DNA of 64,000 bases from Psychrobacillus vulpis (GTDB taxonomy: Bacteria > Bacillota > Bacilli > Bacillales_A > Planococcaceae): positions 1 through 64,000 of the forward strand of contig NZ_VDGI01000014.1 in assembly GCF_006861825.1 (NCBI RefSeq), given 5' to 3'. Positions 47,206 to 56,039 of this stretch are shown piece after piece (the stretch's first letter is position 1; each line of letters starts with the position of its first letter). A model generated the notes under the pieces. It made no database searches. It was not told the DNA's origin and saw nothing but the letters and a program-made list of their open reading frames with translations. The translations under genes were made by a program, and so were the position numbers.

Positions 47206-49011
47206 TCACCCTTTTGCATTAGTTAATTGAATGAACTCGTTTACATCTTGAATACATAAGTCAATTCCTTTTATCCAAAATGCTTCCTGCGTAATATCTT
47301 CCTCTAAATGTTTCATTGCTAAATCTTCTACTGACATGACTGCAGTATCTTGTAACAATGCAATATACTTTTCTTCGAAGTTTGCTCCTTCTCTAATCGC
47401 TTTAGCGTAAATGCTTAACGAAAACAAATACCCAAATGTATATGGGAAGTTATAGAAAGGAACTTCCGTAATGTAGAAATGCAATTTCGATGCCCAGAAA
47501 TGAGGATGTGTTGTTTTCAATGCACCACCATAAGCTTCTCTTTGAGCATTTTCCATTAACTCATTCAGTTTGGCTGCCGATACTATTCCATTCTTACGTT
47601 CTTCATAAAATCTTGTTTCAAATAGGAAACGCGCATGAATGTTCATGAAAAATGCAACGCTTCGTTGAATTTTATCTTCAAGTAATGCAATTTTTTCCTC
47701 ATCCGTTTTTGCTTCTTTCACAGCTGCATCCGCAACAATCATTTCAGCAAATGTAGAAGCAGTTTCTGCAACTCCCATTGCATATTGACGATTTATCCAA
47801 TGCACTGGCTTTAAAGCAAATGAGTGAAATGCGTGTCCTAATTCATGAGCTAAAGTAGATACATTCGACATTGTTCCACTGTATGTCATGAAAATACGTG
47901 ATTGTTCTGAAACTGGCATTCCAGTGCAAAAGCCACCTGGACGTTTGTTTGGACGATCTTCTGCTTCAATCCATCCATTTTCAAATGCGTTTCTTGAAAA
48001 TGCTTCTAATTTAGGGCCAAACTCTTTAAAGTGTTTTAGAATGAATTCAGCACCTTGTTGATAGTCCATTTTCTCTGTAGAAGAGCTTACAGGAGCATCT
48101 AAATCGTACCAATGCATTTCTTTTTCTCCTAGCATCGTCGACTTCACATTCAAATATTCGATAAATGGGCCTTTATTTTTAGAAATGGCTCCCCACATTG
48201 CATCCAATGTTTCTTGTTTCATTCGATTGATATCAAGTGGTTCTTGCAGGATAGATTCCCATCCTCTTTTTTCATAAACAGCTAATCGGAAACCAGCTAA
48301 ATGATTTAATGTTTTTGCAAAGAACTCTTCTTTTTCTGTCCATGCAGCTTCTAGCGCTTCAAAAGACTCTTTTCGAATAGCTGCATCTTCATGTGAGCTT
48401 AAATTATTTGCTTGCCCGACAGAAAGTTCCTTCTCTACTCCATCTACAGTTACTTTTATGCGAATATCCCCAACTAATAAATCATATAATTGCCCCCAAG
48501 CGTGGTAACCATCGACTCCAAGGGAAGTAATCATATCCTCTTCTTTTTCAGACAGCATTTTCTTTGCTTCATTTCTCCACTCATTTAAGACAAACGAAAA
48601 TGCAGATAACTCTTTTGTTTGAAGTAATTTACTCCATACTGAATCATCGGTCTTACTTAACACTTGTTGAATAACAAGCATCTGTGAAGAAAATTTCGCG
48701 TATAAAGAACCAATTTCACCCTGTAAAAGTGCCGCTTTCTTATCCGTTGTATCTTGAGCTAGAAAACAACCAATAACTGCTCCAGCCTCCGATAAATTTA
48801 CAGCAATATCTTTTGAATCGTTAATAATACTATCTATTTTATGTACATCATTTACAGAATTTGGAGAAGAAAAGGATTTCAACTTCACTTCAAATTCTTT
48901 TTGTTTTTCTTTTACTGCATCTAAGTGACTTCTCAGAGCATTAGAATCACTACCACCTTCAAAAAAGACATCTAAATTCCAAGTAATTGGATATGCTACT
49001 TCACCCATCAT
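47206..49011 (-). CDS. Oligoendopeptidase F-type M3 metallopeptidase
   Basis: 601 residues. Zinc motif HELGH at residues 389-393 within TLAHELGHAFHSF and the downstream Glu in ETASTFAEMIV. Cytosolic endopeptidase that cuts medium-length peptides. Length is normal for PepF-like enzymes. Two adjacent ATGs follow GGGGGAG; either could start. First gene of an operon with a GNAT acetyltransferase. Confidence 0.93.
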   Translation of the reverse strand: MMGEVAYPITWNLDVFFEGGSDSNALRSHLDAVKEKQKEFEVKLKSFSSPNSVNDVHKIDSIINDSKDIAVNLSEAGAVIGCFLAQDTTDKKAALLQGEIGSLYAKFSSQMLVIQQVLSKTDDSVWSKLLQTKELSAFSFVLNEWRNEAKKMLSEKEEDMITSLGVDGYHAWGQLYDLLVGDIRIKVTVDGVEKELSVGQANNLSSHEDAAIRKESFEALEAAWTEKEEFFAKTLNHLAGFRLAVYEKRGWESILQEPLDINRMKQETLDAMWGAISKNKGPFIEYLNVKSTMLGEKEMHWYDLDAPVSSSTEKMDYQQGAEFILKHFKEFGPKLEAFSRNAFENGWIEAEDRPNKRPGGFCTGMPVSEQSRIFMTYSGTMSNVSTLAHELGHAFHSFALKPVHWINRQYAMGVAETASTFAEMIVADAAVKEAKTDEEKIALLEDKIQRSVAFFMNIHARFLFETRFYEERKNGIVSAAKLNELMENAQREAYGGALKTTHPHFWASKLHFYITEVPFYNFPYTFGYLFSLSIYAKAIREGANFEEKYIALLQDTAVMSVEDLAMKHLEEDITQEAFWIKGIDLCIQDVNEFIQLTNAKG

Positions 49012-49162
49012 TTTCTCCCCCTAAACTTTCATACTAGTTCGAAATATATTATACCATGTTTTTCTAATATTCGATTATCCGGTTTCTGACATGAAACATT
49101 CACAAATGCCATTTGTCGAACGAATATTTGGAAGGTATACTATAATAAAAGGAGGTATGCGT

Positions 49163-49900
49163 ATGATTAAAATAATCCTTTTGATTATAAGCTTGATCTC
49201 TACCATTATGGTACATATTCTTGCAAATACCCTACCGATTAATCATCATACAACTAGAGAAATTGCCAACAGACTCCCTACTTTCTTTACTCCTGCAAAC
49301 TACGTTTTTTCCATCTGGTTTGCCATATACTTTTTACTAGCATGTTGGATATGGTATATATGGAAAGAATACCGAAATGATAAATTGATTTCTATGAGAC
49401 AAGTATTATTATTTGTCGGTAGTTCCATTCTAAATATTGTATGGATTATTTTATGGCATTATGAGTTATTTTTACTCTCATTTTTAGATATGTTTGCATT
49501 AGTTGGAATACTATTTTTATTGTATAAAATTTATTCCGTAGAGGAACAACATTGGCTGAAAAGACTTCCTATCTCCATTTATATTGGATGGATGTTTATA
49601 GCTACTTTTATAAATATAGATTATCTTCTTACATACAATGAGTTTAGTGGATGGGGTATTACGAAATCTCTCTGGGTAGTTATTTACCTTACAGTGGCTA
49701 CAGCAATTGCATTGCATTTTCGATTCCATTACAGCGATCCAGCAATCGTACTTGTTTTTATATGGTCCTTTATCGGAATCGCAGTACATCATCTGTTGAA
49801 CGAAATGTTAATCACTGCGGCTTCCATATTTTTAAGCAGCGTGCTAGTAGCAGGAATATTTTTCATTAAAAAGCGTAAGGAAGTAAGTGACGGACTGTAA
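49163..49900 (+). CDS. TspO/MBR-like tryptophan-rich membrane protein
   Basis: 245 residues with about seven membrane helices. The TspO-like signature FFTPANYVFSIWFAIYFLLACWIW lies at about 41-64. Longer than the five-helix TspO proteins, as in the Bacillales tryptophan-rich sensory protein family. Ligand unknown (porphyrins in classical TspO). ATG 49163 follows AAAGGAGG; earlier in-frame codons are not supported. Confidence 0.7.
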   Translation: MIKIILLIISLISTIMVHILANTLPINHHTTREIANRLPTFFTPANYVFSIWFAIYFLLACWIWYIWKEYRNDKLISMRQVLLFVGSSILNIVWIILWHYELFLLSFLDMFALVGILFLLYKIYSVEEQHWLKRLPISIYIGWMFIATFINIDYLLTYNEFSGWGITKSLWVVIYLTVATAIALHFRFHYSDPAIVLVFIWSFIGIAVHHLLNEMLITAASIFLSSVLVAGIFFIKKRKEVSDGL

Positions 49901-49921
49901 AAAGAAGTAAGTTTTTATGAT

Positions 49922-49961
49922 AAAAAAATGCCTCGGAAATCATAATTTCCGAGGCATTTTT

Positions 49962-49963
<2 letters not shown>
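49922..49963. terminator. Bidirectional terminator between the TspO-like and map genes
   Basis: Perfect 16-bp stem around CCTCGGAAAT/ATTTCCGAGG with A7 on the left and T7 on the right. Confidence 0.92.
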
Positions 49964-50753
<790 letters not shown>

Positions 50754-50765
50754 TCATATTTACGT

Positions 50766-51341
50766 CTAGTTAGGCAGTACAAGGCGAGGAGCTTTTACAA
50801 ACAAGATTGTGCAAATGAAAGCTGCGAGTAAAAATACTGGAATCATATAAGTAGAGTTATAGACTAATGAGTAGATAATAACATTTTGATCTCCAGCAAA
50901 TTCACCAAAGAACAGAATTCCAGAAAGAACATGAGCAAAATAACGTAATAATGCAGCAACAAAAGTTCCTGCTATTACTGCAGTTACCATTTTCTTTGTA
51001 TCTTTATTTTCGAAAGCCTTCATAAATGCAGGTCTAAAGAAACCTGCAAATCCTGCAACCATAAATGCGATAAAGTAATCGATCGCTACTTGTATAATAA
51101 CAATTTCGAAAGACAAAGGTGCTGCGTAAAAACGACCTGTTACTACTTGCAGTAAACCGATTAAAAGTCCTGTAATTAACCCTGCTACTACACCTCTACG
51201 AAATGCTATTAGGATGACTGGAACTAACACGAATGTAACGGTTCCACCTTGTGGCATTCCAAAGCCGATTATATCTAAAATGTATCCAAGTGCTGCAAAA
51301 ATAGCAATTTCTACTAACAGTAATACTCGTTGATTTTTCAT
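50766..51341 (-). CDS. thiT: Thiamine ECF transporter S component ThiT
   Basis: 191 residues, six membrane helices. The ThiT/YuaJ pattern includes ALGYILDIIGFGMPQGGTV and YNSTYMIPVF near the C-terminus. It binds thiamine and works with the shared EcfAA'T module encoded elsewhere. A TPP riboswitch with terminator precedes it, which supports the thiamine assignment. ATG 51341 with AAGGGG; the longer frame upstream runs into the riboswitch and is not used. Confidence 0.94.
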   Translation of the reverse strand: MKNQRVLLLVEIAIFAALGYILDIIGFGMPQGGTVTFVLVPVILIAFRRGVVAGLITGLLIGLLQVVTGRFYAAPLSFEIVIIQVAIDYFIAFMVAGFAGFFRPAFMKAFENKDTKKMVTAVIAGTFVAALLRYFAHVLSGILFFGEFAGDQNVIIYSLVYNSTYMIPVFLLAAFICTILFVKAPRLVLPN

Positions 51342-51363
51342 TGTAATCCCCTTTTTTGACCAC

Positions 51364-51397
51364 AAAAAAACGACGCCTGGGATAGACCCAGACATCG
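51364..51397 (-). terminator. Terminator of the TPP riboswitch expression platform
   Basis: Stem CGATGTCTGGG/CCCAGGCGTCG (with G-U pairs) followed by T7 on the minus strand, 23 bases before the thiT start. Confidence 0.85.
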
Positions 51398-51404
51398 CGC
51401 GATT

Positions 51405-51493
51405 GTCAGTTTCCATCCACATCCCTACGCAAGCATGAACTTACAGGTTCGAAGGGTACTATCTCAGCCGCGTAAGCGACGCCCCTTGTGGTT
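51405..51493 (-). promoter_or_regulatory. TPP riboswitch (THI box) upstream of thiT
   Basis: Minus strand order: AAGGGGCGTCGC, CGGCTGAGATAGTACCC, GAACCTG, then TGCGTAGGGATG. These are the conserved THI-box elements (GGGG, CTGAGA, ACCC, GAACCTG, GCGTAGGGA), closed by ACCACAAGGG/CCAC-type pairing. Thiamine pyrophosphate binding should favour the downstream terminator. Confidence 0.96.
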
Positions 51494-51602
51494 ATGAATT
51501 ATTTAGTTCGAGTTCATTGTAGCCGAATAAAATAAGTAATGCAACCCCTTATCCTTCATTGCTATACTTATAAAAATAGTAAAAGATGAGGGGATCACTA
51601 CT

Positions 51603-52670
51603 ATGATAGATTTATTAAAAGATTTGATACGAATTAAAAGTGACAGCATTGAAGGCGCAAACGAAGCATTATTATATTGTCAATCTTGGCTATTAACCCG
51701 AGGTATAGCTCCAAAATTATATGAACATGACTCCAAACTTATGCTCGTTGCAGAAATAGGTGACGGAGATGAATGCATTATATGGAATGGTCATGTTGAT
51801 GTAGTTCCAGGAAACCCTGATCAGTTTACCCCTTTTATAGATGGAGATAAATTATTCGGACGAGGATCTGCTGATATGAAAGCAGGAGTGGCAGCTATGA
51901 TGCAAGCTTTCTATGAGCTTTCTTTAACTACTGAAAATCTAACAAAAAAAGTTCAGCTTCATATTGTAACAGATGAAGAAACAGTTGGTGATACGTCCAA
52001 TTATTTAGTCAATAAGGGATTTAACGGTGATTTTGTTATATGTGGTGAGCCAACTCAGCTCCATATTGGTCTTCAAGCTAAAGGAATTGTACAAGTTGAT
52101 ATTAAAATAAAGGGAAAATCCAGTCATGGTAGTCGACCATGGGAAGGAGTTAATGCAATTGAGCGAGCATTTGCTTTCGACAACGAAATGCGTAAATTGT
52201 CCTTTATGAAAGCAAGTAATCGTTTCTATGATTATCCATCACTGAATTTGGCAAAAATACATGCAGGGGAAAGATATAATGTTGTACCTGATGAATGTGT
52301 ACTCAGCTATGATATTCGATTTGTCCCTGGTCAAAACATAGATGACATCTTAATAGAGATCCAGAACATGAGAAAGAATCACTTCCCCAACTGTGAAATT
52401 CTTGTACACTCCACTGCTCCCGCAGTTACGACTGATGAAAATGATAAGTATGTAATGAAGCTTCAAAATGTTACATCTGAAATGATGAAACGTCCTACTA
52501 ATCTGTTTGGTCAACATGGATCTGCCGATACACGTTTCTATTCGGAAAAAGGAGCTGGGGCGATAGAATTCGGCCCATGTGGAGCGGATTGGCATGGAGA
52601 CATGGAATATGTATCTATTTCTTCTATGGAACAATATAAAAATATTTTAGTCTCTTTCATAGTAAATTGA
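51603..52670 (+). CDS. M20 family metallopeptidase (ArgE/DapE type)
   Basis: 355 residues. Metal ligands in WNGHVDVVP (His, Asp about 64-66), FGRGSADMKAG, catalytic TDEETVG (about 124) and GEPTQ, with a dimerisation domain SHGSRPWEGVNAIE. Hydrolyses an N-acyl amino acid or dipeptide; acetylornithine deacetylase is one possibility but no arginine genes are nearby. ATG with GAGGGG. Confidence 0.88.
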   Translation: MIDLLKDLIRIKSDSIEGANEALLYCQSWLLTRGIAPKLYEHDSKLMLVAEIGDGDECIIWNGHVDVVPGNPDQFTPFIDGDKLFGRGSADMKAGVAAMMQAFYELSLTTENLTKKVQLHIVTDEETVGDTSNYLVNKGFNGDFVICGEPTQLHIGLQAKGIVQVDIKIKGKSSHGSRPWEGVNAIERAFAFDNEMRKLSFMKASNRFYDYPSLNLAKIHAGERYNVVPDECVLSYDIRFVPGQNIDDILIEIQNMRKNHFPNCEILVHSTAPAVTTDENDKYVMKLQNVTSEMMKRPTNLFGQHGSADTRFYSEKGAGAIEFGPCGADWHGDMEYVSISSMEQYKNILVSFIVN

Positions 52671-52716
52671 AACTAAAATCGAAAAGAAACGTACATTAGA
52701 TAACAAAAAGAAAAGG

Positions 52717-52729
52717 AGATTGTCTCCAT
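52717..52729 (+). promoter_or_regulatory. Ribosome-site hairpin before the DUF4870 gene
   Basis: GGAGATTGTCTCC immediately precedes ATG: the Shine-Dalgarno GGAGA pairs with TCTCC around a 3-base loop. This could limit initiation. Confidence 0.5.
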
Positions 52730-53063
52730 GGAAAACAATAAAATTTTATCTGCTCTTTCCTATTTTAGTATACTATTTGCACCATTTATACTACCAATTA
52801 TTGTGTACTTCGTTTCTCAAGATACAGAAGTAAAACATCATGCGAAACGCTCGCTTATTTCGCATCTAATCCCTTTTATTTTTATGATTATTTTATTTAT
52901 TGCAGTCTTTTCAAGCGTCTTTACAATGTCAATGAATACAACCTTTGATCAGCCATCATTTCTAATGGCTTCAGCTCCGATATTTTTTATACTGTTATAC
53001 TTAGTCATTTATATTGTTATTCTTGTTTGGAATATTATCCAAGGTGTAAAAGTACTAAGATAA
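52728..53063 (+). CDS. DUF4870 family small membrane protein
   Basis: 111 residues, three membrane helices, with the DUF4870 pattern ILSALSYFSILFAPFILPIIVYF and DTEVKHHAKRSL. Function unknown. The ribosome site AAAAGGAGA is sequestered in a small hairpin directly before the ATG. Confidence 0.82.
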   Translation: MENNKILSALSYFSILFAPFILPIIVYFVSQDTEVKHHAKRSLISHLIPFIFMIILFIAVFSSVFTMSMNTTFDQPSFLMASAPIFFILLYLVIYIVILVWNIIQGVKVLR

Positions 53064-53128
53064 TGTTTATACTACCTTAATAAAGGGAATGGATTTCATA
53101 ACATATAATCTATTAGGAGCGGATAACA

Positions 53129-53227
53129 ATGAAAGTAAAAAACATAGTAAAAACCGCGATAAAATGGGCACCTGTTGTCTATCCAATAGTACGAAAAATA
53201 ATAAAATCGAAAAAGACGTTGAAATAA
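53129..53227 (+). CDS. Small cationic amphipathic peptide (32 residues)
   Basis: [20 protein letters not shown] is the first part; the whole peptide has nine Lys, one Arg and no acidic residue, with hydrophobic residues spaced as in an amphipathic helix. GGAG is 9 bases before the ATG. The stop is followed at once by a large hairpin element. Possible roles are a membrane-active peptide or small regulatory subunit. I know no family. Confidence 0.6.
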   Translation: MKVKNIVKTAIKWAPVVYPIVRKIIKSKKTLK

Positions 53228-53510
53228 TAAAAGCGCAAGCGTCCTTTAAGTACATCTTGTCCTTTACATTCCCGAGTGCTTTGGACTAGTCAAACTGCTA
53301 CACTATTATCGTTAGATTTAGAGGATTTGGAAGTGACTGTGTCACTTCCAAATCCTCTATTTTCGGTAATCTTGTGGCGGATATTTGTCCGTCGCTCTCT
53401 TGGAATGTGAGTGGACATGGTGCATTTGCTTTGGATAATGAGAGATAAAATCCTTTCATACTCTGTTAAATGCGTCCGAAGATACAATTTCGGACGCGGC
53501 TTCGCTTATT
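53228..53510 (+). repeat. 3'-end long hairpin element (copy D3)
   Basis: Begins at the stop of the 32-residue gene with AAAGCGCAAGCG. Nested arms: ACATTCC (53266-53272) with GGAATGT (53402-53408), GGAC with GTCC (53283-53286, 53387-53390), and a central stem GAGGATTTGGAAGTGAC with its inverse. A side hairpin GCGTCCGAA/TTCGGACGC closes the element near 53471-53499. Acts as terminator and 3' structure. Confidence 0.75.
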
Positions 53511-53840
53511 AATTCATCGGTACTAATTATTTTTTCTCTACTTCCACTTGCCATATTGATAAGCAAAGGAAAGTACACCAGTTATTGATTGGACGAAGCA
53601 TACTGTCTTTCTTATTTGACCTGTTGATTGGAGCGGAAGATGCTTACCCCTGGTCCCGATTTAACAAAAACTATTCAGTACAATAAGTGGAATTTTCTGC
53701 AAAAACAAGTCCTTGTAAGTAATTTGAATCGGTCCTCACGTTAAGTTGTTAAGAATAAAATCCACGATAAATGGATATAATCAGCATGAATTAACGTAAA
53801 AATTATGACCAGATAAAAAAGAAAATGAGGCGGTAATGAC
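53511..53840 (+). other. Intergenic stretch without recognised gene
   Basis: 330 bases, AT-rich. A piece reading GTTGATTGGAGCGGAAGATG looks like a remnant of a dispersed Bacillales repeat. Nothing else identified apart from the ribosome site GAGGCGG of the next gene. Confidence 0.5.
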
Positions 53841-54485
53841 ATGTCTATGGAATGGTTTAACAGAGTAACTGGTGAACTTCAAGATCATTTGAAATCGATT
53901 TGCGAAGAATATGACCAAATCGGTCATATGAATATCAATCGAGGTTCAAAACATCCACGAATTGAATTTTTTATCACGACAGAAGATGACGACAGGGATT
54001 ACTTTTGCACCCTCCTCTTTGATCCGTATAATGAAGAATTTTACGTAGAAAGCTTTGATATTGCCCTTCAACAACCTACAAGAATTATTTTGGATGATAT
54101 TACTGATGTGGTTGAAGCTGTTCATGAAAGTTTTCATGAATTTATGGACGAAGATAGTGAAGTCTTTTATGTAGATGATGAATTGGAATACGAAATTCTA
54201 GATGATGAAATTACTCATGAAGAAATTGATGTGGAATGGGAAACTCCAGAAGTCACGGCTTACCAAATTGAAGAAAATTTTGAAGTAACCTATCAGTTTG
54301 GGGTAGATAGCGCTAATGGAGATGGCGTTCTGCGAAGAGTCAATCGGATCTGGACAGAAGACGGGGAACTCTTCGAAGATGAAAGTACCTTGTCATTTAA
54401 AAAAGAAGAGGCAAGTACCATTATCGCCATGATTGCGAGCCATATGGATACTATGACTGGATATGAAGGAATTATAAACGAATAA
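53841..54485 (+). CDS. Acidic protein of unknown function
   Basis: 214 residues, about 57 Asp or Glu and only about a dozen Lys or Arg. No signal peptide, membrane segment or known motif. The N-terminal half (MEWFNRVTGELQDHLKSICEEYD) and C-terminal half look like two alpha/beta parts joined by an acidic stretch (about 115-140). ATG 53841 has GAGGCGG. It is followed directly by a hairpin element. I do not recognise the family. Confidence 0.75.
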   Translation: MSMEWFNRVTGELQDHLKSICEEYDQIGHMNINRGSKHPRIEFFITTEDDDRDYFCTLLFDPYNEEFYVESFDIALQQPTRIILDDITDVVEAVHESFHEFMDEDSEVFYVDDELEYEILDDEITHEEIDVEWETPEVTAYQIEENFEVTYQFGVDSANGDGVLRRVNRIWTEDGELFEDESTLSFKKEEASTIIAMIASHMDTMTGYEGIINE

Positions 54486-54690
54486 GAAAAGCGCGAGCGC
54501 CCTTTAAGTGCATCTTATCTTCATCGTTTCTAGCGTGCTTTGGACAGCATGTCGTCCATCTTATTTCCGGATAAGCTTTAAGAGGAACGGGAAGTGGCAA
54601 GCCACTTCCCGTTCCTCTTTTTAGTAATCCTATGGCTGTCGTTTGTCCGTCGCCCGCTTGAAACGGTTGGAGTCAGGTGGCGTTTGCTAA
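54486..54690 (+). repeat. 3'-end long hairpin element (copy D4, truncated)
   Basis: Starts at the stop with AAAAGCGCGAGCG. Central stem AAGAGGAACGGGAAGTGGC with its inverse, then T-run. Outer arms CGTTTC and GAAACG as in D5. The right end is cut by GC-rich repeat DNA from about 54690. Confidence 0.75.
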
Positions 54691-54960
54691 AAAGGCGAAA
54701 CTCCAGCGGGAATAGCGTTAGTCGAAGACCCCGCAGCGAAGCGAGGAAGACACTGAAAAACTTGAAATTAGTATTTTAGTAAGAACTATTTGCTGTATTT
54801 TAATTAAAAGAATTTAGCGCGACGCATGAGACTCCTGCGGGAAAGCGAGACAGACGAGACCCCGCACGAAGCAGAGCGAAGGAGGAGGCTCGTCGCTCGC
54901 CCGCGGAAAGCGAATGCCAAAGCGCTAAATTCTCTTAGCGGCAATTTGATAGACAGAGTA
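54691..54960. repeat. GC-rich repeat cluster 5 (partial B plus type A core)
   Basis: Part of a B unit (GGGAATAGCGTTAGTCGAAG) interrupted at GCGAGG by a type A element starting AGACACTGAAAAACTTG near 54747. The A core runs 54810-54931 (GAATTTAGCG to CGCTAAATTC). The right terminal repeat is missing; sequence joins TACATCAATTTTATATACTT, also found at 63.06 kb. Non-coding to 55116 apart from a further AAAAGCGCAAGCGC fragment near 54992. Confidence 0.75.
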
Positions 54961-55116
54961 CATCAATTTTATATACTTTCTTATCTTTTAAGAAAAGCGC
55001 AAGCGCATTAGTGAACACCCTGCGCGCGTTAAACTCTCGCGCTACAAGCTCGCTTAGGTTCATGACGATTGAGTCCGGACAATCACTATGTAGAAAAGTT
55101 TATACTTTCTTATCTC

Positions 55117-55154
55117 AAAAAACGGTCCCTAGTTCAAACTAGGGACCGTTTTTT
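55117..55154. terminator. Terminator of the GDSL hydrolase operon
   Basis: Stem AACGGTCCCTAG/CTAGGGACCGTT extended by A/T pairs, T-rich on both sides. Confidence 0.88.
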
Positions 55155-55156
55155 AT

Positions 55157-56026
55157 TTAGACGTAAGGCTTTAATTCTGTTAATGATAAATACCGATCGA
55201 AGCCTTCGATTCTTGATACAGGTTTTATCACTTCTTCTTTTTGTTTGTTTAATATTTGTTCAAAAGTTAAAGGATTTGGAACAGGTAGTTCGCTTTGACT
55301 CACTTGTAAACGCGCATTATATTGTTGGAAGAATGCATTAGCCATCAAACGATACCCTTCCATTGTTGGATGCACATCTGCTCGGTTTGGCACTAATTGT
55401 TTCTCATTTCGAGCAAATAGTTCTTCTACAGAGACGTACGTTGCTCCGTTTGCTTCCGACACTGTTTTTAAAATAGAATGAAGTGTATTTAACTCTTTTT
55501 GAACGCCTTGTTTTTGTGAATCACGTGCATGAGGATATGCAAAATAATACCCCATTATATACACTTTAGCTTTCGGTGCTATCGTTTGTACTTCTTGAAT
55601 GATCTCGGTCATGTTTTTACGCACATTGTTTAGAGCATTGTCGGCTGAAATTTGTTGAAATGCGATAGAACCATTGGATGGATTTGCTTGAACAAGCCTC
55701 AGTAAATCATTCGCTCCGGCTGATATTGTAACAACCGTTGCATTTTTTAGTAATTCTTTTGCTTCTTTAGATCTAACAGTTTTCAATACATCTGTAGTCG
55801 TATACCCTGGAAACGCAAGAGATTTAGAATAATAAGCAAGTTGCTTAGAACGAGTCAATTCTTGTGCTATTAAATCAGTATACCCTGTATCAATTGCTTT
55901 GTTAGGTGTTTGACCTGCTGCAAGCGAATCGCCAAGTGCAATGTACACAATATTACTACTCGCTTGGGCAGTTGAGGAGCTGAAGGATAATAATAAAACG
56001 ACTATTGTAATAAGCCATTTTTTCAT
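55157..56026 (-). CDS. Secreted SGNH/GDSL hydrolase
   Basis: 289 residues. Signal peptide (MKKWLITIVVLLLSFSSSTAQA), block I GDSLAAG (Ser nucleophile, about 33), block III GANDLLR (about 103) and block V DVHPTMEGY (Asp and His, about 217-220). Likely extracellular esterase or lipase. ATG 56026 with AAGGGGGCG, 13 bases after the M29 peptidase stop, so it is in that operon. Longer frame upstream overlaps the peptidase and is rejected. Confidence 0.9.
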   Translation of the reverse strand: MKKWLITIVVLLLSFSSSTAQASSNIVYIALGDSLAAGQTPNKAIDTGYTDLIAQELTRSKQLAYYSKSLAFPGYTTTDVLKTVRSKEAKELLKNATVVTISAGANDLLRLVQANPSNGSIAFQQISADNALNNVRKNMTEIIQEVQTIAPKAKVYIMGYYFAYPHARDSQKQGVQKELNTLHSILKTVSEANGATYVSVEELFARNEKQLVPNRADVHPTMEGYRLMANAFFQQYNARLQVSQSELPVPNPLTFEQILNKQKEEVIKPVSRIEGFDRYLSLTELKPYV

Positions 56027-56039
56027 TTGTATCGCCCCC

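Noticed and set aside
51342-51422. N-terminal extension of ThiT
   Set aside because: These codons overlap the riboswitch terminator; the ribosome site is just before 51341.
53067-53289. Frames of 62 to 66 codons around the small cationic peptide gene
   Set aside because: They lack ribosome sites and overlap the 32-codon frame that does have one.
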